DNA of 64,000 nucleotides from Candidatus Omnitrophota bacterium (GTDB lineage: Bacteria > Hinthialibacterota > Hinthialibacteria > Hinthialibacterales > Hinthialibacteraceae): positions 62,001-126,000 of the forward strand of contig JABLXU010000005.1 in assembly GCA_013177805.1 (NCBI GenBank). The letters are read 5' to 3'. Below, one piece after another: positions 1 through 9,371 of this stretch. How positions within the stretch are numbered: position 1 is the stretch's first letter; each line of letters starts with the position of its first letter. Made by a program: the position numbers and the translations under genes. The notes beneath the pieces are model-generated. The model searched no databases and was not told where the DNA came from. It saw only the letters and a program-made list of their open reading frames with translations.

Positions 1-992
1 TTCGTGACATTGCCGGCGGATAAAATAGGCGCCAAGTCAAAGCTGCGCAACTCACGGTTGGGGAAATACCCGTCGATATTGCCCGCGGGCGCGGTATATA
101 CCTGATCCATGGTGGCCGAATTGTAGAGTTCCGTATATGTTATGTCATCGGTGGAATAGGACAGTTTTACGTTACCCCACATTTCGGTCCACAAAGTCGC
201 CTTGGTCAGGCCGGCCGGAATGGGAATATTATAAACAAAATAATTACCCGCCCCATTCACGTAGTGATACTGGCCATAATCGTGGTTGCTCATGCCGACA
301 TAGTCCCACAAGTACAGGATGTCATCCACATGGCCGTCATAAGTCAGCCAATCCACGACGATTTCGTTGGGATCCCCGCTGGCGGGAGCCACCCATTCCG
401 GCACTTTCCAGAACCAGTCATTGACCGTCCCGATATAAATCCAGTTCCCTTCGCCTTCTTGGTAAATCGGCTTGAAACTGTTCACTTCATGGCGGGGATC
501 GATGACTTGTTTGGTGTTAATATCGACGATGGGGGCCCAGTCAGATTCGCTGCCAGGCCAGTTGCCGTTCCCAGACATGCAGGCGAGATAGAGGTATTTA
601 TACTTTCCCGGTGGAACCGGAATGGTATCGCCCGCGGGATAGTAAACGTCCAGATCCCCGATTTCCATTTTGGGCAGCAAAAAGGCCACTTCGCCGTCCT
701 CTGTCACGTTCACCTGGCCCGGAATCACATTGGGGGGCAGCGTGTTGATCCGGATCCGCGCGCCTCCGGTCATTCCGTCCAGTCCCCACTGGCCGCCGCC
801 CGCGTCAGGATGGGGCGAGGGCACACCCGGATCCAAGTTGGGATTACTGGGATCATAGTGATACCAACCGTCCGCGTTCCAGAAGGCAGACAAGTCCACC
901 GGGGTGCTGACTACCTTTTGCGCGTGGACCGTGGGTATCGCAATCCCCGCGAGAAGCACGAAAATCCATAAGATATAAAAGTAACGTCTCAT
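1..992 (-). CDS. Secreted protein of unknown function, 3' end beyond the window
   Basis: An open frame runs from an ATG at 992 to base 1 with no stop, so the gene continues past the left edge; about 330 residues are visible. The N-terminus (MRRYFYILWIFVLLAGIAIPTVHAQ) is a clear Sec signal peptide ending in AHAQ-like VHAQ. The start is supported by a GGGAGG ribosome-binding site 7 bases upstream. The mature part is rich in aromatic residues, Gly and Pro (WNADGWYHYDPSNP, YLYLACMSGNGNWPGS) and looks like a beta-sandwich extracellular protein, but I recognise no family. It lies 233 bp downstream of the IlvD-like gene on the same strand; a 12-bp palindrome in that gap may be an operator. Exported location is well supported; function unknown. 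Confidence 0.75.
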   Translation of the reverse strand, partial: MRRYFYILWIFVLLAGIAIPTVHAQKVVSTPVDLSAFWNADGWYHYDPSNPNLDPGVPSPHPDAGGGQWGLDGMTGGARIRINTLPPNVIPGQVNVTEDGEVAFLLPKMEIGDLDVYYPAGDTIPVPPGKYKYLYLACMSGNGNWPGSESDWAPIVDINTKQVIDPRHEVNSFKPIYQEGEGNWIYIGTVNDWFWKVPEWVAPASGDPNEIVVDWLTYDGHVDDILYLWDYVGMSNHDYGQYHYVNGAGNYFVYNIPIPAGLTKATLWTEMWGNVKLSYSTDDITYTELYNSATMDQVYTAPAGNIDGYFPNRELRSFDLAPILSAGNVT

Positions 993-1208
993 TTTGTAAC
1001 CTCCCTTACGCATCAGGCACGATGCTTGCCTTCATCAACAAATTTCCTTTCATGGATCGCTTCCATGAAATCCAAATTCCTCCTCCGGTCCGATACCGGA
1101 GTCCATACTACCAAATTTCTAGCCGGAAAATAAGGGGAAGAATCGATTAACCGATGAGAGAAAATAGAACAAGATTCATCATTCGATATTTTGATAAATC
1201 GAATTATT

Positions 1209-1220
1209 GAAACCGGTTTC
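1209..1220. promoter_or_regulatory. Palindrome GAAACCGGTTTC, possible LacI-family operator
   Basis: Perfect 12-bp inverted repeat with a central CG, in the gap between the IlvD-like gene and the secreted-protein gene. The shape, A/T arms around a central CG, is that of LacI/GalR-family operators. No LacI-type regulator is in the window, so this is an inference from shape alone. Confidence 0.3.
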
Positions 1221-1225
1221 CCGAT

Positions 1226-3421
1226 TTAGTCCTTGTTTCTGATTGATTTCGAAACCTTGGAGAGGAATGGGATTTGGCGCGCGCGTTCCCACACTTCAAG
1301 GGGCACGGCTCCATGAGCGGCGTCGGTAATCCGGCTCATAAGGTTGGAGGGATCGATCGAAGCGCGGCGCTTGCGCAATCGGGCCAAGCGCTGTTCGCCC
1401 AGTTTGCCGCGGTCTTCGGCGAGTGATCCGGTATAGAGGCGTAATTTCCCTTGAGCAAAGGACTTAGCATCCAAAAGGTGAATCTGCCGCCGCCGCAGCC
1501 GCAGGTGGAGAAGATCGCCGGTCTGGAGGTAGAGAATTCCTCCCCGGTTGAAGGATTCGGGGGTGACATGCCCGACGGCCGCGCCGTAAGTGACACCGGA
1601 GTACCTCCCGTCACTGATGATGGTGACGATTTTCTTGAGTTCGCGGTTATGGTTGATGTGCTGGGTGGGGGTGAACATTTCGGGCATGCCGAAGGCTTCG
1701 GGGCCTTGCCCGGCAATGACCACGGCCAGCCGGAGGGCGTTTTCATCGAGTATCCGCTGGAAGATCATCTGCTTGTTGCGCAAACGTTCCAATTCCGGAT
1801 TGTTCTTCCCGGTGTTGTGGCGGTAAAGGCCAAGCAGGACATCGCGGGGGAATCCGGCTCCCCGCGCCACATCCCGCAGGATGTTGACGTTCAATAATTG
1901 GGCCGTGGCCTGCTCTTCGGTTTCGAAATAGAGGACCACGGCGACTTTTTCATCGAATTCATCCACTTGTTCATCCGGCAGGCCGCTGATTTTAACCACT
2001 GCCGATTCGAAGAAATTGCCGGAAAGAACATCCACGCCGCTGGTGGCGCGCCGGGGTGTGGAAAGAATGATGGGATTGTCTTTGACATTCCCAGCGGCGA
2101 GGCGTCGGCCGTTTTTTAAGCGTTCGGCCCAGGTTTTCCCAGCCATGGTGGGAGCGTCGGCCGTGACAGGGACCTGGTTCCGGCGGAGTTCATGGAGGAC
2201 GGTGTCGATGCCCCCGATGCGTCCCTCACAGCATTGCCGCGCCCAGGCAAAGATGTCGCGGCCTTCGGTGAGACTGTAATCCATCAAGTCGGGAACCGGA
2301 ACCTGCCGGCGGATCCGGTCATAGTCATGGATGCTGAAACGGCAGCCGGCGTAAATCGCGCAGGCCACCAAATGGAGCATGATGTTCGTGGAACCGCCCA
2401 ATGTGCTGTGGACACGAACGGCGTTTTCGATATTTTGGATCACGAGGTTGGAGACGCTGTACGCGGGATCATTGCACACGGCCAACAGGGCGGAAACAGC
2501 CTGATCGACCTGCTCGAACGTGGGGGGATTGGTCAACAGTTCGACGGCGGGGTGAACCAGGCCGAGGGACGACACCAAGTCGCGGCTGCTGTTACCGGTG
2601 CCGTGGAAGGCACAGATACCGCCACGGGGATCGCAGGTGTTCACAGCAAGGCGTTTTTCGAAATCTTTGTGTTTTTCGGGGGTCAGGAGGCCCGCTTGCA
2701 CCGCGCGTTTGAAAACTCCTTGAAAAGCCTGGTTGGAGGAACATTGGAGGATATGCCGCAAGGTGTGGCGGATATCCTCGCCGATAGAGCCCAGATTATG
2801 CCGGTCGGCGGCATCGGCCAGTTCGCTCAGTTCGCGTTTCAGATCGTCCGGGATGGTCCCGCCACGCAGCACATGGGCGGGAGCGAATGTGGCGAAGACC
2901 GGCGCCTCGCCACGCGCCCGGCGGGTGACATCGAGCGAGGCGAGGGCGCTCACGATGGCCGCGGGGGTTTTGTCACAGCCCTGGATAACGAACGCGCCGT
3001 GATATGAATGACCTTCCATCTGGTTGATGACCATGGCGCAGACCAGGTTGCGCGAAACCAAAGAATAGCACATGCCTTGCGTGCTTTGGGCCGTTCCGTC
3101 ACAGATCACGGGAATGCCGAAAGCGAAGGGCACACCGCCCCGGTTCCAGATGGCCGCCGCGGCCTTGAGCACGGTCTCGTGATCCATTACGTGGGCGGGA
3201 TGGTCGGGCGAACCGGTGATGACGGCGACGCGTGGCGCGTTGTATTCGAGGCGGTCGTAGATCTCTTCGAGCGTGGCCTCAACCGGTAAATTCAATTGCA
3301 TCCGGGCGCGGTCGAGCAGCATGGCCACGCAAATCGGTTCGTTGGCTTTGCCTTGCACCTCCTGGGCATACGGATTGGTCCCTTGAAGAATGCGCAATTC
3401 TGTCCGCCGGGTGGTTCGCAT
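1226..3421 (-). CDS. IlvD/Edd family dehydratase
   Basis: A 731-residue cytoplasmic dehydratase of the Fe-S-dependent IlvD/Edd family, which removes water from dihydroxy-acids or sugar acids. Diagnostic signatures are visible: GCDKTPAA at residues 148-155 (a cluster Cys), a CDPRGGICAFHGTGNS segment with further Cys near 272, GGSTNIMLHL, and SDGRYSGVTYGAAVGHVTPE in the C-terminal swivel domain. It is longer than typical dihydroxyacid dehydratase (about 560-620), with a basic C-terminal tail after the last signature; this and divergence in the motifs favour a sugar-acid dehydratase over branched-chain amino-acid synthesis. No ilv genes are nearby. Transcribed divergently from the NlpC-like pair. 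Family is confident; substrate is not. Confidence 0.88.
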   Translation of the reverse strand: MRTTRRTELRILQGTNPYAQEVQGKANEPICVAMLLDRARMQLNLPVEATLEEIYDRLEYNAPRVAVITGSPDHPAHVMDHETVLKAAAAIWNRGGVPFAFGIPVICDGTAQSTQGMCYSLVSRNLVCAMVINQMEGHSYHGAFVIQGCDKTPAAIVSALASLDVTRRARGEAPVFATFAPAHVLRGGTIPDDLKRELSELADAADRHNLGSIGEDIRHTLRHILQCSSNQAFQGVFKRAVQAGLLTPEKHKDFEKRLAVNTCDPRGGICAFHGTGNSSRDLVSSLGLVHPAVELLTNPPTFEQVDQAVSALLAVCNDPAYSVSNLVIQNIENAVRVHSTLGGSTNIMLHLVACAIYAGCRFSIHDYDRIRRQVPVPDLMDYSLTEGRDIFAWARQCCEGRIGGIDTVLHELRRNQVPVTADAPTMAGKTWAERLKNGRRLAAGNVKDNPIILSTPRRATSGVDVLSGNFFESAVVKISGLPDEQVDEFDEKVAVVLYFETEEQATAQLLNVNILRDVARGAGFPRDVLLGLYRHNTGKNNPELERLRNKQMIFQRILDENALRLAVVIAGQGPEAFGMPEMFTPTQHINHNRELKKIVTIISDGRYSGVTYGAAVGHVTPESFNRGGILYLQTGDLLHLRLRRRQIHLLDAKSFAQGKLRLYTGSLAEDRGKLGEQRLARLRKRRASIDPSNLMSRITDAAHGAVPLEVWERARQIPFLSKVSKSIRNKD

Positions 3422-3653
3422 TGGATTATCCCCCCTCGTTCAACATTCGTTTATCAAACCAGATTATCCTGAAAGAGAGCATGAGAACAAGTGAACGGGG
3501 GGCGGGAGTCTGTTGAATGCCGTTGATAAGTACCTCGAAAACACAAAGGTTATCTGATTTCATCCCTCGCAGGCTTCGGCGCGAATGGCATTCCACCAAA
3601 AAACCATTATGCTATGTTTATTCCATCTAATTTGTTTGACCCACAGAGGATCC

Positions 3654-4961
3654 GTGCGAGTTTTTTTGTTTTTCACTCACTTTGGGCTGATTTATTTCTT
3701 GACGATGTTCGTGCCGCTTCCCTCCCCCGCGCCGGTATGGGTGGCTTTGCATGATTGGAACGAAGAGTGGGAAACGCGATATGCCCGGTGGATCAGCACG
3801 TCGGTGGATATCGATTTGCTGCAGCCCATCAACCTGGCTGTAGACTGCGCCGATCTTTGTTATGTCGTCCGGGCTGTCTTTTCCCGGAATTCCGGATTGC
3901 CCTTCCTGGCCAGCGACGCCAACGGCGTGAAGATCGGCCATGCCATGGACACCTGGAACAGGGAACCTAGCGCCGCCGATTGGCGGAAGGACCGGCGTTT
4001 CCATGCGTTTTTGCGTGAATTGGTCCGGCATGTCACGACCCGTTCCTTCCCCCACGACACCTATCCCGTGGGCCTCAACCACCGGACCGTCCAGCCCGGG
4101 CTGGTGGTTTACGAAAACCTGATCGCCAGTCATGCCAGTTTCATCGGCCGGGTCGATCCGTCCCAAATCATCCCCGTGGTGTTTTTCGAGGCTTCCGTGC
4201 CCCCCAGCGTCCGCTTCAAGCGCTCCACCACCCTGGATGTGTATATCTACACGCCCGAAGTGCCACGCCATCACAGCGGCGTGGTCCGTTGGAACTGGCC
4301 GGTGGAGAAAAACGGCCGGTGGCAGCTGATCCCGGACGAACAGATGCCCCTCTATTCCGGAGAGATCTACGATCCTTCCTTCGCTTTTCGCACGCAGTTA
4401 GCCAAAGCCTTGAATCGCGTGGCCAAAAGCGCCGCCCACACGACCGATATCCATCATGATGAGATCATTCCCGAGCTGGTTCATTTTTTCCAGCAAGAGA
4501 TTCAATTCCGGGCGCGGGTGGTCCAACAGGCCGAAGCCCTTCTGCGGCAAAAGGGCTCCGGCTTCCGGTCCGAATCGTTCGATTACACCTACAATACCGA
4601 TTCGCGCGACAACCGGTTGTTCAATTTGATGCAACAGATCTGGGCGGGTTTGTATGATTACGACATCCCCCGGGACCGGTTTTTCGCGGCGTTGGAAAGG
4701 ATTCCCATCGTCCTGTCGTCCCATTGGCCGCCGGCCAACCTGTTCTATGTGTTTATCGCCGTGGACCAGCGTTGGATCTCTTCCGATGCCTATGTATCCA
4801 CCGAAAAACGATGGGGCATGCGGTGGGACGCTGTCCAGCAGGATTGGATCTTCAACGGCCGCCTTACCTCTGGTGAAGTGGCCGAATGGTATCGTTCCGC
4901 CAAGGATAAAGGAGACGTGTTCGATGCCGCCATGCGCGCTTTATATCCAGAAAATGATTAA
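3654..4961 (+). CDS. Secreted NlpC/P60-like putative cysteine peptidase, first of a tandem pair
   Basis: I choose the GTG at 3654 because AGAGGA lies 3 bases upstream and it opens directly into a signal peptide (VRVFLFFTHFGLIYFLTMFV); the frame is open further upstream to 3585. About 435 residues. The segment DCADLCYVVRAVFSR (Cys65) followed by LPFL, then PGLVVYENLIASHASFIGRV (His160), has the order and spacing of the NlpC/P60 papain-like fold: a DC motif at a helix start, then a conserved His in a strand. The C-terminal half is a helix-rich extension with no match I recognise. The next gene is a clear paralogue and overlaps this one by 8 bases, so the two are translationally coupled. Peptidase, amidase or transferase activity is inferred, not shown. 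Confidence 0.65.
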   Translation: MRVFLFFTHFGLIYFLTMFVPLPSPAPVWVALHDWNEEWETRYARWISTSVDIDLLQPINLAVDCADLCYVVRAVFSRNSGLPFLASDANGVKIGHAMDTWNREPSAADWRKDRRFHAFLRELVRHVTTRSFPHDTYPVGLNHRTVQPGLVVYENLIASHASFIGRVDPSQIIPVVFFEASVPPSVRFKRSTTLDVYIYTPEVPRHHSGVVRWNWPVEKNGRWQLIPDEQMPLYSGEIYDPSFAFRTQLAKALNRVAKSAAHTTDIHHDEIIPELVHFFQQEIQFRARVVQQAEALLRQKGSGFRSESFDYTYNTDSRDNRLFNLMQQIWAGLYDYDIPRDRFFAALERIPIVLSSHWPPANLFYVFIAVDQRWISSDAYVSTEKRWGMRWDAVQQDWIFNGRLTSGEVAEWYRSAKDKGDVFDAAMRALYPEND

Positions 4962-6144
4962 TCGTCTTTCTGAGACAGGGAAATGGGGGTGTTTCCTCCT
5001 CCTGACCGGATTGGCGCTATTCTCCGGGGCAGCCGGGGCGGATGTCTGGATCGCCGATCAGGTGTGGGACGCCACCTGGGAACAACGATATGCGGATTGG
5101 CTGTTCCAGGAGGTCGACGAGGATTTTCTCAAACCCACCTCCCTGCGGCCCGATTGCGCTGATCTGGTATACACGTTACGCGCCGTTTTTGCCCGCGATC
5201 ACCGGTTGCCCTTTCTCGCCAGCGCAGCCAGCGGACGGCGGGTAGGCCATTACAGCCAGGATTGGGACGGGAATCCCACTCATCCCGAATGGCGCCAAGA
5301 TGCCCGTTTCGTGGCTTTCCTTGGCGATTTGTATGGCGTGGTGAGCACGCGGACATTGTATTTGGACACCTATCCTGTAGCCCTTAACGCGCAAACCATC
5401 CGGCCGGGATTGATGGTTTACGAAGACCGGATCGCCGCCCATGCCGTGGTCTTGGGCCGGGTGGGGGACAAGACTTTGCTTCCCATCACCTACTACGAAG
5501 CGTTCCGCCCGGGCCAGAACTTTGTTACTGTTTCTCCAACGACCAGCGTGCAACTCTATGGGCCGGAGATCCCCCACCGGCACAGCGGCGTCGTCCATTG
5601 GCGCTGGCCCCGGATCGAAAACGGGACCTGGGATTACGCGCCCAAGGAAACCATGCCCGATTACTCCCTGGAACAATACGATCCCGCTTTCTCATACCGT
5701 ACTCGAATCGGCGGCTTGCTGAACCGGTTGGCGTATGAACGTCTGCGCGGCCACGCCTTTATCGAAGGCCGCTTCATCGCCGAAATTCTCCAGCCCTTGA
5801 TCCACGCCTTTGAAAAACGCATCCGCCTCGATTCCCACGCCTGGCAGAAACAAGATTCGCCGGTCATGCAAATCGACGGAGAGATCTTGGACCAGTTCAA
5901 CCGGATATGGAGTTTGCTCAACGGCTACGCGGTCCCCCGAGCGCGATTCGAGGAACAATTCGGCCTATACGCGTTTCTGTTGGATAAAAACCGGCCGCCT
6001 ATCCCGGCCTTGTTGATCTTAGACGCCTTTCAGGCACAGCGGCATTCCATGGTCGCGCAACTTCCGCTTGAACACCGTTGGGGCGTGGCTTTCAATCCCC
6101 GGACCCGGGAGTGGAATTTGCTACATCCCATCCGGGGGGAATGA
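4954..6144 (+). CDS. Secreted NlpC/P60-like putative cysteine peptidase, second of a tandem pair
   Basis: A 396-residue paralogue of the preceding gene; the ATG at 4954 overlaps the upstream stop (TAA at 4959-4961), suggesting coupled translation. Signal peptide GCFLLLTGLALFSGAAGA is near the N-terminus. The putative active-site elements are RPDCADLVYTLRAVFA (Cys68), LPFLAS, and RPGLMVYEDRIAAHAVVLGR (His163), matching the first copy residue for residue at the key places. Both copies also share HSGVV.W.WP near residue 210 and a C-terminal domain ending in HRWG. The conservation of Cys and His through the duplication argues that both matter. Likely periplasmic or extracellular; substrate could be peptidoglycan or another polymer. 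Not a family I can name beyond the fold. Confidence 0.65.
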   Translation: MINRLSETGKWGCFLLLTGLALFSGAAGADVWIADQVWDATWEQRYADWLFQEVDEDFLKPTSLRPDCADLVYTLRAVFARDHRLPFLASAASGRRVGHYSQDWDGNPTHPEWRQDARFVAFLGDLYGVVSTRTLYLDTYPVALNAQTIRPGLMVYEDRIAAHAVVLGRVGDKTLLPITYYEAFRPGQNFVTVSPTTSVQLYGPEIPHRHSGVVHWRWPRIENGTWDYAPKETMPDYSLEQYDPAFSYRTRIGGLLNRLAYERLRGHAFIEGRFIAEILQPLIHAFEKRIRLDSHAWQKQDSPVMQIDGEILDQFNRIWSLLNGYAVPRARFEEQFGLYAFLLDKNRPPIPALLILDAFQAQRHSMVAQLPLEHRWGVAFNPRTREWNLLHPIRGE

Positions 6145-6349
6145 AATCTTCCCCCCCATGAGGCAGTTTATCTTTGCAAAGTGTACGAAAATCTGATTTA
6201 ATAGGATCCCATCTCACCCTAGGTGAGGAAGAATCCCCCGGAGGATGCCGGATAACGAACGAAACACTCAACCACCCTGCCCGTCGCGGCATGGAAATCC
6301 CCGGGGCGGGATTGATTCCCTGAAAGAAATCACAAAGGAGCCTAAAATT

Positions 6350-7237
6350 ATGAAATCGGATTATACTCGAAGGCAATTCATAAAATCCTCCCTAGCGGGA
6401 GCCGGAGCATTGGCTTATGGACCGGTGTGGAGTTGGGCGGAAAGCCAGACGAAATTCAACGCCGCCGACCGCGTGCAACTCGGTAAAACCGGTATTGTCA
6501 GTTCCCGGCTGGCCATGGGAACCGGCATGCGGGGCGGCCGGCGCGAATCCGACCACACCCGGCTGGGCCAGAAAAAGTTCACCGAACTCATCCGTCATGG
6601 TTTCGACAACGGCCTCAATTTTTTCGATATGGCCGATCTTTACGGCTCGCATCCCTTTATGAAAAACGCCCTGGCTGGCATTCCCCGGGATCAGTACGTG
6701 CTGCTCACCAAAATCTGGTTCCGCAAGTCCGATTGGAATCCTTACTCCGGGGGGGCCAAAGTGGAAATCGACCGTTTCCGCAAGGAACTCGGCACCGACA
6801 TGATCGATGTCTGCTTGCTCCATTGTGTGACGGATTCCAAATGGGCGGACGATTGCGAACGCGCGCGTGATGAATTGTCGGAACTCAAAGAGAAAGGCGT
6901 GGTGCGCGCCTGCGGCGTATCCTGCCACGATCACGGCGCGCTGAAGATCGCCGCCGAACACCCCTGGGTCGATCTCATCTTCGCCCGCATCAACCACGCT
7001 GGTAACAAAATGGACGGCTCGCCCGAGGAAATTTCGAAGACCATCCAGCTGGCCCGGGCCAACGGCAAGGCGGTCGTCGGCATGAAAATCTTCGGCGAAG
7101 GCACCCTGGTGAAACCCGACGAGAAAGACGCGTCCCTGAAATACGTGCTGCGCAATGACTTGGTGGACGCCATGACCATCGGCATGCTCAGCCTCGAAGA
7201 AGTCGACGACAGCATGAAACGCATCAGCACGGCGTGA
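6350..7237 (+). CDS. Tat-exported aldo/keto reductase
   Basis: A 295-residue protein starting at the ATG at 6350, with AAGGAG 9 bases upstream. A Tat leader, TRRQFIKSSLAGAGALAYG, precedes an aldo/keto reductase barrel: LGKTGIVSSRLAMGTG, FDMADLYGSH (catalytic Asp and Tyr), a Lys in LLTKIW, and DVCLLHCVTD (His). These match the Asp-Tyr-Lys-His tetrad of the NAD(P)H-dependent AKR superfamily. It is slightly short for the family, and the C-terminal cofactor segment is compact. Export through Tat implies folding with cofactor in the cytoplasm. It lies 60 bp before an exported FAD oxidoreductase on the same strand, so the two probably form one unit acting on sugars or sugar derivatives in the periplasm. 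Confidence 0.85.
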   Translation: MKSDYTRRQFIKSSLAGAGALAYGPVWSWAESQTKFNAADRVQLGKTGIVSSRLAMGTGMRGGRRESDHTRLGQKKFTELIRHGFDNGLNFFDMADLYGSHPFMKNALAGIPRDQYVLLTKIWFRKSDWNPYSGGAKVEIDRFRKELGTDMIDVCLLHCVTDSKWADDCERARDELSELKEKGVVRACGVSCHDHGALKIAAEHPWVDLIFARINHAGNKMDGSPEEISKTIQLARANGKAVVGMKIFGEGTLVKPDEKDASLKYVLRNDLVDAMTIGMLSLEEVDDSMKRISTA

Positions 7238-7297
7238 TGGTCACAGTCATCGCGCTATTTTGCGGAAATTGAGATTGCAGATCAGGGAGACAGCCTC

Positions 7298-8902
7298 ATG
7301 CGGCGCAGAACATTTCTATCGCTTCTATCCGTCACACCCTGGTTGGTCACCGCCCGGCACACGTCCTTCGCGGTCAGCGATGAACCGCTGAACTACGATG
7401 TCGTCGTCTATGGCGGGACCGCGGGCGGGGCCATTGCCGCCATCGCCGCCGCCCGGGAAGGGCTGAAAACCGCCCTGCTCGAACCGCGCGATCACATCGG
7501 CGGCATGGTCTCCGGCGGTCTGGGCCGCACCGATCACGCCAACAAGACCGTCATCGGCGGGATGTCCCGGGAATTCTTCCTGCGCGCGGGAAAGCATTAC
7601 GGCGAGCCGATCTCCTGGTTCTTCGAGCCGAGTGTAGCCGAACAAATCTACCGCGATTGGCTGGCCGAGGCGAAGGTCGAGGTCCTCTTCCGCCACCGGG
7701 TGGAAACGGTGCACAAGACCGGCCGCCGCATCCAAAACATCCGGATGGACAACGGCCGGGTCTTCACCGCCCGGGTCTTTATGGATTGCTCGTACGAGGG
7801 CGATCTGCTCCCCCGGGCGGGCATCACCTACACCTGGGGGCGCGAAAGCCAGGACGTGTACGGCGAATCCCTGGCCGGGCGCATCGCGCATAGCCCCCAG
7901 CACCAGTTCCTCTTTCCACTCTCGCCTTATGACGAAAACGGGAACCTGCTCCCGTTGGTTTACAGTGGAGATCCCGGCCGTCCCGGCGAGGGTGACAAGA
8001 AAGTCCAGGCGTATAACTTCCGATTGTGCTTGACGAACCGCAAGAGCAACCAGGTTCCCTTCCCCCGGCCGCCGGGCTACGATCCCCGGCGCTTCGCGTT
8101 GCTCGCCCGCTATCTGCGTGAAGCCGAAAGGCGCGGCATGACCTTAGGCATGAAGCAGATGATGATCGTCTCGCCCATGCCCAACCAAAAGACGGATATC
8201 AACAATTCCGGCCCCATTTCCACCGATTACATCGGCGGCAGTTGGAACTACCCGGAAGCCGATTACGCCACGCGGGAGAAGATCTGGAACGAACATGTCC
8301 ACTACGTCCAGGGTTTTCTCTACTTTTTGGCCAACGATCCCGCGGTGCCTGACCGCCTGCGCAATGAAATCAACGAATGGGGCCTGGCCAAGGATGAATT
8401 CACCGACACGAACCACTGGCCACATCAGCTCTATGTCCGCGAGGCACGGCGCATGATCGGCGAAAACGTTATGGTGCAAGCCGACTTGCAGACCCACCGG
8501 ACGAAAAGCGATTCCATCGGCATGGGCTCGTACAATTCCGATTCGCATCATGTGCAACGGATACCCACCCCCGAAGGGACGGTGGTCAACGAGGGAGACA
8601 TGCAAGTCCCTGTGCGTCCCTATGAGATTTCCTACAGCGCCATGACGCCTAAAGCGGAGGAATGCGAGAATCTGCTGGTGCCGGTGTGCTTTTCGGCCTC
8701 GCATGTCGCCTATTCCTCGCTGCGCATGGAGCCGCAGTACATGATCTTCGGTCACGCGGCAGGACTCGCGGCCGCCCAGGCCATTCGCAGTCACGTTCCC
8801 GTACAACAAATCGATATCCCGAAGTTGCAGGAGAAATTGCGCGCCCAAAACGCGGTCTTGAACCTGCGCGACGCGGAGGAGAACGCCAAGAATCCGCAGT
8901 GA
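7298..8902 (+). CDS. Exported FAD-dependent oxidoreductase
   Basis: A 534-residue flavoprotein. The N-terminus MRRRTFLSLLSVTPWLVTA is a Tat-like leader. A dinucleotide-binding motif, VVYGGTAGGAIAAIAAAREG, followed by LLEPRDHIGGMVSGGLG, identifies the FAD_oxidored family (PF12831 type) often seen in multiple copies in planctomycete-like bacteria. The C-terminus closes the FAD site with GHAAGLAAAQAI. GGGAGA lies 8 bases before the ATG. It follows the aldo/keto reductase by 60 bp and probably shares its transcript. The reaction is not known; exported members are thought to oxidise sugars or related compounds. Cofactor assignment is firm, substrate unknown. Confidence 0.85.
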   Translation: MRRRTFLSLLSVTPWLVTARHTSFAVSDEPLNYDVVVYGGTAGGAIAAIAAAREGLKTALLEPRDHIGGMVSGGLGRTDHANKTVIGGMSREFFLRAGKHYGEPISWFFEPSVAEQIYRDWLAEAKVEVLFRHRVETVHKTGRRIQNIRMDNGRVFTARVFMDCSYEGDLLPRAGITYTWGRESQDVYGESLAGRIAHSPQHQFLFPLSPYDENGNLLPLVYSGDPGRPGEGDKKVQAYNFRLCLTNRKSNQVPFPRPPGYDPRRFALLARYLREAERRGMTLGMKQMMIVSPMPNQKTDINNSGPISTDYIGGSWNYPEADYATREKIWNEHVHYVQGFLYFLANDPAVPDRLRNEINEWGLAKDEFTDTNHWPHQLYVREARRMIGENVMVQADLQTHRTKSDSIGMGSYNSDSHHVQRIPTPEGTVVNEGDMQVPVRPYEISYSAMTPKAEECENLLVPVCFSASHVAYSSLRMEPQYMIFGHAAGLAAAQAIRSHVPVQQIDIPKLQEKLRAQNAVLNLRDAEENAKNPQ

Positions 8903-9302
8903 ACCATCCTTGGCTGGGTGAAAAGAAAAACAAAGCGGTCCAGGGGAAGGATTGTTTTACTTAGCCGATGACCTGCTTCCTATCGTAAAGAGGCATAAAA
9001 AAGTCAATGCGAAGTGGATTGCGCATTACGAAATCCGCCTAGAACAGGTACCATTTCTACCCCATTCCCCTACCCGCAACCTCCGGTCTTTTCATTCTCC
9101 CTCCCTCGGGGTGAGGGCCAAAGTGCGGGTTGTTTTGGATAGGCGGACCCTAGCATCCGCCTTTATCCCGGAGTGTTTAGAATCGATTGAGATCCACGGG
9201 TCCGCATTTCCCGTATGAATCCAAATTATTCTCTCCAAAATACCGGCCGGACTTCCCAGATTCAATTAATACCATTTTCCGCTTCATTTCTCTCATCCTG
9301 TC

Positions 9303-9332
9303 TTGACAACAGGGTTCACTCTATATTATAAA
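9303..9332 (+). promoter_or_regulatory. Sigma70-like promoter for the duplicated-domain secreted protein
   Basis: A perfect TTGACA (9303-9308) is followed by overlapping -10 candidates: TATTAT at 9324 (15-bp spacer) or TATAAA at 9327 (18-bp spacer). It lies about 40 bp before the start codon at 9372. The gene also has its own terminator, so it looks like a single transcription unit. Confidence 0.6.
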
Positions 9333-9347
9333 GAAAAATCGATTTAT

Positions 9348-9360
9348 TCATTGAATGAAG
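9348..9360. promoter_or_regulatory. Palindrome TTCATTGAATGAA in the leader of the next gene
   Basis: A perfect 13-bp inverted repeat between the promoter and the ribosome-binding site. Its ATTGAATGA core also occurs in the palindrome at the TetR-Rnk gene (24611-24629). It could be an operator or, in this AT-rich leader, chance. Confidence 0.35.
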
Positions 9361-9371
9361 GGAGAATTACA

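Larger units (their letters stand above)
8903..9371. other. Intergenic region with hairpin, promoter and palindrome
   Basis: No coding frame here is convincing. The stretch holds an imperfect hairpin (GGCGGA at 9142-9147 with TCCGCC at 9156-9161, flanked by GGATA and TATCC), a fragment of the CCTCCC/GGTGAGGG dispersed repeat near 9099-9117, a promoter at 9303-9332 and a 13-bp palindrome at 9348-9360 just before the next gene. Confidence 0.6.

Noticed and set aside
264..971. 235-residue plus-strand frame opposite the partial secreted protein
   Set aside because: The minus frame has a signal peptide and a GGGAGG site; this one has neither.
2192..3007. 271-residue plus-strand frame opposite the IlvD-like gene
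   Set aside because: Mirror frame of a real gene; no start signal or family.
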